Shown piece after piece: positions 12,468-18,324 of a stretch of 18,324 nucleotides of DNA (position 1 is its first letter; each line of letters begins with the position of its first letter). This stretch comes from Christensenella sp. UBA1385 (GTDB taxonomy: Bacteria > Bacillota > Clostridia > Christensenellales > Aristaeellaceae). The notes under the pieces were generated by a model. The model searched no databases and was not told the origin of the DNA. It worked only from the letters and a program-made list of their open reading frames with translations. The position numbers and the translations under genes are program-made. Where the stretch lies: contig DBQV01000056.1 of the NCBI GenBank assembly GCA_002305755.1, positions 1 to 18,324 of the forward strand, given 5' to 3'.

Positions 12468-13338
12468 ACCGTTCCCTCCAGGTTTTTTTTACGCTGTCCA
12501 TCAGCTCCGCGTAGCGCGCGCGCCGCGCGGGGTCGATCTCGCCCCTCGCCTCCGCCGCCTTGACGGCGCAGCCCGGCTCCGACAGGTGCAGACAGGGGCT
12601 GAAGCGGCACCGACCCTCATACGGCCGAAACTCAGGGTAGAGCCCCGGCAGGCGCTCGGGCTCCAGGTCTCTGGGCAGCTCCAGCAGCGAAAAGCCGGGA
12701 GTGTCCATCACCTTCATGCCCTCGTGATACAGCAGCGTGGTATGCCGCGTGGTCTGCCTGCCGCGACGTATCCTGCCGCTGATCGCGCCGGAGATCAGTT
12801 CTTCGCCCGTTACGCGGCTGATCAGCGCGCTCTTGCCCACGCCGGACTGCCCGGAGAAGGCCGTAAGCTCCCCCTTCATGTGCGCACGCAGCTCGTCCAG
12901 CCCGAGGCCCGTCTCGGCGCTCACGGCCAGCACGGGCGCGCCAAGGCTCCTGTACATGCACGCCGTTTCTTCATGGCAGGCCTGCCCGAGATCGCTCTTG
13001 TTGACGGCGATCAGGGGCCGGATACCCTGCAGGCCCGCATGGACAAGCAGCTTGTCCAGCAGCAGGTAGTCGGGCGCGGGCTCTGGCGCGATGACGATCA
13101 CCATCAGGGTGATGTTGGCCACCGGCGGCCGCAGGCAAAGGCTGCTTCTGGGCAATATCTCTTCCAGCCATCCGTGCTCCTCGCCGCTGCCGGGCGTGAA
13201 CAGCACCCGGTCCCCCGGCAGCGGGCTCAGCCCATCGCGCCGGAATTTCTTTTTGGCGCGCAGCACATGCTCCTGCCCGCCTTCATCGCGCACGGTGTAA
13301 ATGCCGCCGCGTCCCTCCTTGATCTCGCCCTTCATCAT
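12460..13338 (-). CDS. rsgA: Ribosome small-subunit GTPase RsgA
   Basis: A 292-residue circularly permuted GTPase that checks and releases late 30S particles. Order of parts: N-terminal OB-fold (1-70), then G4 NKSD (113-116), G5 SAETGLG (140-146), G1 GQSGVGKS (163-170), G2 RGRQTTRH (192-199), G3 DTPGF (212-216) and a zinc knuckle with C244, C249, H251 and C257. Length matches Bacillus RsgA. One oddity: the G2 motif is normally HTT, with a His linked to GTP hydrolysis, but here residue 195 is Gln (CAG). The ATG at 13338 overlaps the prkC stop by 4 bp; no strong ribosome site precedes it, so translational coupling is likely. The next codon is also ATG and could be the true start. Confidence 0.95.
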   Translation of the reverse strand: MMKGEIKEGRGGIYTVRDEGGQEHVLRAKKKFRRDGLSPLPGDRVLFTPGSGEEHGWLEEILPRSSLCLRPPVANITLMVIVIAPEPAPDYLLLDKLLVHAGLQGIRPLIAVNKSDLGQACHEETACMYRSLGAPVLAVSAETGLGLDELRAHMKGELTAFSGQSGVGKSALISRVTGEELISGAISGRIRRGRQTTRHTTLLYHEGMKVMDTPGFSLLELPRDLEPERLPGLYPEFRPYEGRCRFSPCLHLSEPGCAVKAAEARGEIDPARRARYAELMDSVKKTWRERYD

Positions 13339-14957
13339 GGCGCGCCGGTCGCCTCGCCCGCATACTTGTACAGCACCAACTGAAGCTGCGTGCCCTCCAT
13401 CACCCGCTCGCCCGCCTTCGGGGTCTGCGTGGCAACGCGTCCGTGCTGAGCCGGATCCTGCACGGCCACCTCATCCACCACCTTGGGCACCAGGCCCGAG
13501 CGCTCGATGCCGGGCCGCGCCACCTCGTACTGCTGGCCGCTGTAATCGGCCACCGCCACCTCGCCGCCCGACACCACCACCTGGATCACGCCCCCGTAGT
13601 CCAGCACCGTGTCCTTGTCGGGCGACTGGCTGAGGATGGTGCCGGTCGGCGCGCTGTTGAGCACGCGGCTGCTTACAAACACCTTGAGGCCGATGCGCTC
13701 CGTTTCCGACTGGGCCTTGGCAAGGCTCATGCCCACCAGATCCGGCGCGGCCTGTCTGCTGGACCCGGAGGAAACGGTGATCAGGATGGTGTCTCCCCTC
13801 TTCATGGGATGATCGTAGTCGTGCGACTGCAGGATCACCTGCCCCACAGGCTCGCTGCTGGGCTGGCGGACGATCTTGGGCACGAGCCCCGACCGCATGG
13901 CTTCGCGCACGGCGTTCTCCTCGGTCAGGTCGATCAGGTAGGGCGCGCGCGTTCCGGTGACCACCAGGTTGACAATGGCGACTGTCCCCCAAGCGAGGAT
14001 GCCGAGCACCGCCACCGTGGTCAGCGCGATAATCAGCCGCTCGCGCCGTTTGAACCGCCTGTTCCTGGGCGCGGCGGGCCTTTCGGGCTGCATACGGATC
14101 ACGGGCGTATCCAGCGTGCTCTCTTTTTCGGGCGACTGCAGCGCGATCCTGAGCGCCTGCGCCATTTCAAGCGCGGTGTGATAGCGGTTGACGGGCGATT
14201 TCTCAAGCGCCTTGAGCACCACGGCCTCCACCGAGGGTGAGATATCCGGGTTGATCTCGCGCGGGGGCCTGGGCCTGGCCTGCACATGCTGCATGGCGAT
14301 GGAAACGGGCGTCTCTCCGTCAAAGGGCACCAGCCCGGTCAGCATCTCGTAAAGCACAACGCCCACGCTGTACAGATCGCTGGATACAGTGGCGGTCTGG
14401 CCCTGCGCCTGCTCCGGCGAAAAGTAGTGCACGCTGCCCATGACGGATTTGCCCGCCTCGCTCACGGTGGCCGTCTCGCTGCCCACCATGCGGGCGATGC
14501 CGAAATCCGAGACCTTGATGTAGCCCTTTTGGTTCACCAGGATGTTCTGGGGCTTGATATCGCGGTGGATGATGCCCGCCTGATGCGCGTGCTGCAGAGC
14601 CGACAGGATGCGGATGGCGATCTGCACCGACACATCCTGCGGCAGGGCCTTGTTCTCTCGGATGATGTCCTTGAGCGTTCTGCCGTTGACGTATTCAATG
14701 ACGATATAGGGGTTGTCGATGGTGCCCACGTCCAGCAGGTTCACGATGTTGTGATGGCTCATCTTGCTGGCCGCCGTGGCCTCGCGCTGGAAGCGGCTGA
14801 GAAAATCCGGGTTTTCCTTATACTCGGGGCGAAGGAACTTGACGGCCACGTCGTGCCCCGTGCGCAGGTCGCGCGCCAGGTACACCAGGGCCATGCCGCC
14901 CTCGCCGATGGGCGAGAGGATCTGATAGCGATCCGCGATGATCTGCTTCTCGCTCAT
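13335..14957 (-). CDS. prkC: PASTA-domain Ser/Thr protein kinase PrkC
   Basis: A 540-residue membrane kinase. The cytosolic kinase domain (about 10-272) has the glycine loop GEGGMALVY (18-26), Lys40, HRDIKPQN with catalytic Asp133, DFG at 151-153, and the activation segment up to SPEQ (180-183). A basic juxtamembrane stretch (RNRRFKRRER) leads to one membrane helix (308-333). Outside are three PASTA repeats (about 338-401, 406-469 and 471-535), which in this family sense muropeptides or lipid II and control cell-wall growth, dormancy exit and division. The ATG at 14957 follows GGAGGG by 5 nt and comes 1 nt after the phosphatase stop. The adjacent phosphatase is its usual antagonist. Confidence 0.96.
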   Translation of the reverse strand: MSEKQIIADRYQILSPIGEGGMALVYLARDLRTGHDVAVKFLRPEYKENPDFLSRFQREATAASKMSHHNIVNLLDVGTIDNPYIVIEYVNGRTLKDIIRENKALPQDVSVQIAIRILSALQHAHQAGIIHRDIKPQNILVNQKGYIKVSDFGIARMVGSETATVSEAGKSVMGSVHYFSPEQAQGQTATVSSDLYSVGVVLYEMLTGLVPFDGETPVSIAMQHVQARPRPPREINPDISPSVEAVVLKALEKSPVNRYHTALEMAQALRIALQSPEKESTLDTPVIRMQPERPAAPRNRRFKRRERLIIALTTVAVLGILAWGTVAIVNLVVTGTRAPYLIDLTEENAVREAMRSGLVPKIVRQPSSEPVGQVILQSHDYDHPMKRGDTILITVSSGSSRQAAPDLVGMSLAKAQSETERIGLKVFVSSRVLNSAPTGTILSQSPDKDTVLDYGGVIQVVVSGGEVAVADYSGQQYEVARPGIERSGLVPKVVDEVAVQDPAQHGRVATQTPKAGERVMEGTQLQLVLYKYAGEATGAP

Positions 14958-14958
14958 G

Positions 14959-15657
14959 TCAGCCCTCCAACAGGATCAGCGAGATATTGTCCCGCCCGCC
15001 GGATTCCAGCGCGCACACGATCATGCCGTCGGCCGCCTCCTCGGCATCCTCGGTCAGCATGGCGGAGAGCAGCATCTCCTCATCCAGGTATTCGCTCAGC
15101 CCGTCCGAGCACAGCAGCCACCTGTCGCCCGGCTGCTTGTCATAGACGCCGGTATCGCAGAGCACCTGCCGGTCCGTTCCTACGGCTCGGGTGATCACGT
15201 TGCGGTAGGGGTAGCTGGCCGAAGCCTCCTTGGGCAGCTGCCCGCTGCGCACCAGCTCCTGCACCAGGGAGTGGTCACGGCTCATCTGGTACAGCCGGCC
15301 GGCGCGCAAAAGATAGGCCCGGCTGTCCCCCACATGGCCCAGCATCACTACATTCGGCGCTTCCCACAGCATGGTCAGCGTGGTGCCCATTCCGCTCAGG
15401 CTCTCATCCGTCTGCTGGCGCAGAAAAATATCACGCGAGATCTTCTGATAGCAGGCCACGATAGCCTCCGGCGAAGGGATCTGCCCCGCCAGGCTCTTCA
15501 GGCCCTCGACAGCCATGCGGCTGGCCGTGTCGCCCCCCAGGTGGCCGCCCATACCGTCCGCCACGGCGTAGAGCGGGCAGGCGTCCTCGAGCACGAGCAG
15601 GGAATCCTGATTGGTCTTGCGCACCCGGCCGATATGCGTTCTGGCGGTCGCCTTCAT
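14959..15657 (-). CDS. prpC: PP2C-type Ser/Thr protein phosphatase PrpC/Stp
   Basis: A 232-residue metal-dependent phosphatase that reverses PrkC phosphorylation. The PPM motifs appear in order: RKTNQDS near the start, VADGMGGH, SGMGTTLT, GHVGDSRAYLL, SRDHSLVQELV, RNVITRAVG, LLCSDGLSEYL and RDNISLILL, so every metal-binding Asp is kept. The chosen start is the ATG at 15657 (MKATARTHIGRVRKTNQD), 7 nt after GGGAG and overlapping the rlmN stop by 4 bp (ATGA). A longer open frame upstream is only Pro/Gly/Arg-rich antisense-like sequence inside rlmN. Gene order with prkC is the usual Bacillota arrangement. Confidence 0.95.
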   Translation of the reverse strand: MKATARTHIGRVRKTNQDSLLVLEDACPLYAVADGMGGHLGGDTASRMAVEGLKSLAGQIPSPEAIVACYQKISRDIFLRQQTDESLSGMGTTLTMLWEAPNVVMLGHVGDSRAYLLRAGRLYQMSRDHSLVQELVRSGQLPKEASASYPYRNVITRAVGTDRQVLCDTGVYDKQPGDRWLLCSDGLSEYLDEEMLLSAMLTEDAEEAADGMIVCALESGGRDNISLILLEG

Positions 15658-16739
15658 GCCTTGTCTCCCTTCTCCGTCTCCTGCCCCTCCAGCGAGTAGG
15701 CCGCCCCCTCCTTCAAAAGATAGCGGCGGCGCAGCTGGCCGCAGGCGCCCGAAATATCCGCGCCCATCTCGCGCCTGAGCGTGGCGGAGATATGCAGGCT
15801 CTCCAGAAGATCGCGGAATTCTCCCGCCGCAAGGCGCGTTGTCCCCTTCAGCTGCCGCTCGCGCACGGGGTTGAGCGGGATCAGGTTCACGTGGCACTGC
15901 ATCCCCCGCAGCCTGGACGCCAGCTCCCTCGCGTGCTCAGGCCTGTCGTTCACGCCCTCCACGAGCGCGTACTCAAACACGACGCGCCGCCCCGTTTTTT
16001 CGATGTAATTACGGCAGCTTTGCAGCAGCCTGTCCATGCTGACCGCCTTGGCCACAGGCATGGTGCGCTGTCTGATCTCATCGTTGGGCGCGTGCAGGCT
16101 GACCGACAGCGTGACGGGCAGCCCCTCCTCCGCCAGGCGGTCGATGCGGTCCGCCAGGCCGCAGGTGCTGAGCGAAATGTGCCGCAGGCCGAGATTGAGC
16201 CCATCCCCGTGGCTCACCAGGCGCAGAAAGCGTACCACATTGTCATAGTTGTCCAGCGGCTCGCCCGAACCCATCAGGACGATGTTGTGCACCGGCATGC
16301 CGGGGATCTGCTGCCCCGCCAGCAGCGTCATGTGCATCATCTCGGCGGCCGTCAGGTTGCGCGCCAGGCCCTCCAGCGTGCTGGCGCAAAAGGCGCAGCC
16401 CATGCGGCAGCCTACCTGCGTGGACAGGCAGAAGGTCAGCCCGTAGCGGTAGGGCATCAGCACGCCCTCCACACAGTGCCCGTCCCGCATGGCAAACAGG
16501 AGCTTGACCGTGCCGTCCAGCCTGGATTCAAAGCGCTCCATCACCCGCGCGGGATGATCGACGGCCTGCTCCTTCAGCTGTTCCCGCAGGGCCCTGGGCA
16601 GGTTGCCCATCTCGTCAAAGCCCCTGCCCTTATGCAGCCATCCGAAAAGCTGCCCGGCCCGCCACGCGGGCTGGCCCAGCTGCTTCAGGTACCCGGCCAG
16701 CTCCTCGGGAAACAGGCCAAGCAGCTCCGGCCCGCTCAT
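15654..16739 (-). CDS. rlmN: Dual 23S rRNA (A2503-C2)/tRNA (A37-C2) methyltransferase RlmN
   Basis: A 361-residue radical SAM enzyme that methylates carbon 2 of A2503 in 23S rRNA and of A37 in some tRNAs. It has the N-terminal accessory domain (1-95), the cluster-binding CRMGCAFC (C111, C115, C118), the SAM-site motif GSGEPLDNY, the SLHAPNDEIR strand and the C-terminal Cys333 (SGACGQL) that carries the methyl-Cys intermediate. Length is typical. The ATG at 16739 overlaps the rsmB stop by 4 bp; only a weak GAGG precedes it, so coupling to rsmB translation is likely. Confidence 0.96.
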   Translation of the reverse strand: MSGPELLGLFPEELAGYLKQLGQPAWRAGQLFGWLHKGRGFDEMGNLPRALREQLKEQAVDHPARVMERFESRLDGTVKLLFAMRDGHCVEGVLMPYRYGLTFCLSTQVGCRMGCAFCASTLEGLARNLTAAEMMHMTLLAGQQIPGMPVHNIVLMGSGEPLDNYDNVVRFLRLVSHGDGLNLGLRHISLSTCGLADRIDRLAEEGLPVTLSVSLHAPNDEIRQRTMPVAKAVSMDRLLQSCRNYIEKTGRRVVFEYALVEGVNDRPEHARELASRLRGMQCHVNLIPLNPVRERQLKGTTRLAAGEFRDLLESLHISATLRREMGADISGACGQLRRRYLLKEGAAYSLEGQETEKGDKA

Positions 16740-18324
16740 GCGCGTCTCATCCTCGCCACAAAGAAGCCCTCCATGCCGTCGCGGTGCGGCAGCAGCTGCA
16801 GGCCGTATTCACCGGCCAGATCGCGCAGATGCGCGGGGATCTCCTCCGGCAGCGCGTCCATGGAGAAATCGGGATGGGTATCCAAAAAGCGCTTCACCTG
16901 CCGCTCATTTTCCCCGGGCAGCACCGAGCAGGTGGCATAGACCAGCGTGCCGCCGGGCTTCACGTAGCGGCAGCAGGTATCCAACAGCCGCTCCTGTATG
17001 CCGCGCAGCTCGTCGTAGCTTTCCTCGCTCAGGCGGTGGCGCAGATCGGGTTTTTCAAACAGCATGCCCGTGCCCGTGCACGGCGCGTCGATCAGCACCG
17101 CGTCCAGCATACGGTCCAGCTGCTCGCGGTAGACCAGCGCATCGCGCATGGCGGGGCGGATGTTGTACAGCCGCAGCCTGTCCGCGAGCATCTGGATCAG
17201 GTCCACGCGGTGCGCGTGCAGATCCCAGGCCTGCACGCGGCCTGTGCCCTGCATCTGCTCGGCGATAAAGGCAGATTTGCCGCCCGGCGCGGCGCAGGCA
17301 TCCAGCACCTGCGCGCCGAGCTTGGGCTTCACCGCCATCGCGGCCACCATGCTGCCTTCCCCCTGAATGGAGAACAGACCGTCCTGATAATCCAGATCGT
17401 GCGAAATGTCGGACGCGCCGCTCACGTGCCACACGCCGGGCAATATGCCGGGCACGGCCTCCCACACCTTACGCTTCATCAATTCCTCAAATTTACCGGG
17501 GCCTACGCGCAGCAGATTGGGCCGGATGCTGATGTAGTGGTCCCGCTTTTCATAGCTCAGCAGCCTGTCGCCCTCTTCCGGCCCGTAGGCGCTCAGGATG
17601 GCCTGCGCATACCACTCGGGCAGGGAATACATCAGGCTGTAATAGCGCAGCCCCTCCTCCCTGGTGGGCCAGACGATCTCCTCCCGCCCCCTGATCAGGT
17701 TGCGCAGCACGCCGTTCACAAGGCCCGTCAGCTCCTCCAGGCCGATGTCGCGCGTCAGCTTCACCGCTTCGTTGACCGCCGCGCTCTCGGGCACGCGGTC
17801 CATCAGCAGGATCTGAGCTGCCGACAGGCGCAGGATGTTGCGCACGCGCTTTTCCAGCTTCTCGGGATCCTCCAGAAAACGGTCCAGCGCGAAATCCAGC
17901 TGGTTCAGATGCTCCAGCGTCAGGTAGACGATGCGGGTGCACAGGCGCTTGTCCTTCTGGGACAGGTGCACCTTGTCAAAGTGCTCGTCCAGCGAGAGAG
18001 CGGCATAGCCGCTCTCCAGCAGCACGCGATTGAGCACCAGCATGGCCGATTTGCGCGCGTCGGCGCTCAGGCCCGTGCCCTCCTCGCGGGGCGCGCCGCC
18101 GTTGTTTCGGAAATCCGTTCTGCCCGGCGCGGGATGCCGGAAGGAAGGCCTGGGGCCCGCGGGGCGGGCCGAATTGCTGAAGCTGCGGGGGCGGCTGTTC
18201 TGTGTCTTGAAGGAAGGCCGCTGCCCGCGCTCACGCTCGGGAACGTCGGGCACAAAGGCGGGGCCGGCGGAGCGGCGCTCCGCACCCTCGCCCTTTTGAG
18301 CGGGCTTGCCGAAGCGGCGCTCTC
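16736..18324 (-). CDS. rsmB: 16S rRNA (cytosine-967-C5) methyltransferase RsmB, 5' end beyond window
   Basis: The enzyme methylates C967 of 16S rRNA. Counted from an in-frame GTG at 18253 it has 505 residues. About 64-190 is a NusB-like RNA-binding domain (ADARKSAMLVLNRVLLESGY). The catalytic domain shows the SAM loop DACAAPGGKSAF (318-329), motif IV DAPCTGTG with C392, and TCS with the nucleophile C442. Usual length is 430-450. The extra N-terminal stretch is Arg/Pro/Ser/Gly-rich and low in complexity (repeated RPSF), and the frame stays open to the right edge with no stop, so the true start may be outside. The first NusB-like residues could also mark the ancestral start near residue 64. It is the first gene of the visible operon. 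Confidence 0.92.
   Translation of the reverse strand, partial: ERRFGKPAQKGEGAERRSAGPAFVPDVPERERGQRPSFKTQNSRPRSFSNSARPAGPRPSFRHPAPGRTDFRNNGGAPREEGTGLSADARKSAMLVLNRVLLESGYAALSLDEHFDKVHLSQKDKRLCTRIVYLTLEHLNQLDFALDRFLEDPEKLEKRVRNILRLSAAQILLMDRVPESAAVNEAVKLTRDIGLEELTGLVNGVLRNLIRGREEIVWPTREEGLRYYSLMYSLPEWYAQAILSAYGPEEGDRLLSYEKRDHYISIRPNLLRVGPGKFEELMKRKVWEAVPGILPGVWHVSGASDISHDLDYQDGLFSIQGEGSMVAAMAVKPKLGAQVLDACAAPGGKSAFIAEQMQGTGRVQAWDLHAHRVDLIQMLADRLRLYNIRPAMRDALVYREQLDRMLDAVLIDAPCTGTGMLFEKPDLRHRLSEESYDELRGIQERLLDTCCRYVKPGGTLVYATCSVLPGENERQVKRFLDTHPDFSMDALPEEIPAHLRDLAGEYGLQLLPHRDGMEGFFVARMRRA

Noticed and set aside
15658..15897. 80-residue N-terminal extension of the phosphatase
   Set aside because: It is a shadow of the end of rlmN in another frame; the PP2C fold starts at MKATARTHIG, with a good ribosome site and ATGA overlap.
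15792..16940. 382-codon plus-strand open frame opposite rlmN and rsmB
   Set aside because: It is antisense to two clear enzymes and is rich in His/Gln/Arg, as expected for a frame shadow in GC-rich DNA; no domain is visible.

Overview
The window looks like a chromosomal piece of a high-GC member of the Bacillota (Clostridia-like). The strongest reasons are the gene order rsmB-rlmN-prpC-prkC-rsgA-rpe, which is a typical Bacillota cluster, strong AGGAGG-type ribosome binding sites, TTG starts, and CCA ends encoded in both tRNA genes. A gut-type lineage such as Christensenellales is possible, but that is a guess from general style and is not shown by any marker here.

Left end (1-1030): the first 26 codons of a minus-strand gene that leaves the window, then tRNA-Pro(GGG) and tRNA-Leu(CAA), both on the minus strand and each with its own promoter and terminator. 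Between the tRNAs lies a decayed IS630-type transposase fragment with an in-frame stop and a +1 frameshift.

Export operon (1093-5113, plus): a consensus promoter overlapped downstream by two tandem palindromes, then a MarR-type repressor and two ABC exporter half-transporters joined by overlapping stop/start codons. The two ATPase domains carry complementary defects, so they should work only as a heterodimer with one active and one degenerate ATP site.

Import operon (5177-10955, plus): a carbohydrate-type ABC importer made of a solute-binding protein, an MsmK/UgpC-like ATPase and two permeases. The binding protein has no lipobox. It has an N-terminal membrane segment, a 9-residue TAEPxTEAP repeat linker and a long Ala/Glu-rich helical stalk ending in five 11-residue repeats. 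The first permease has an extra N-terminal pair of membrane helices enclosing about 140 external residues, and the second permease has an extra N-terminal helical hairpin. A strong hairpin terminator between the binding-protein gene and the transporter genes probably keeps the binding protein in excess. This tethered importer is the most unusual item in the window.

Right half (10999-18324, minus): rsmB, rlmN, prpC, prkC, rsgA, rpe and rsmA are packed with 4-8 bp overlaps or a 1-nt gap. The products modify rRNA and tRNA, mature the 30S subunit, form a Ser/Thr kinase-phosphatase pair and catalyse one pentose-phosphate step. The operon's promoter and the 5' end of rsmB lie beyond the right edge. 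It converges on the importer operon at a two-way terminator near 10945.
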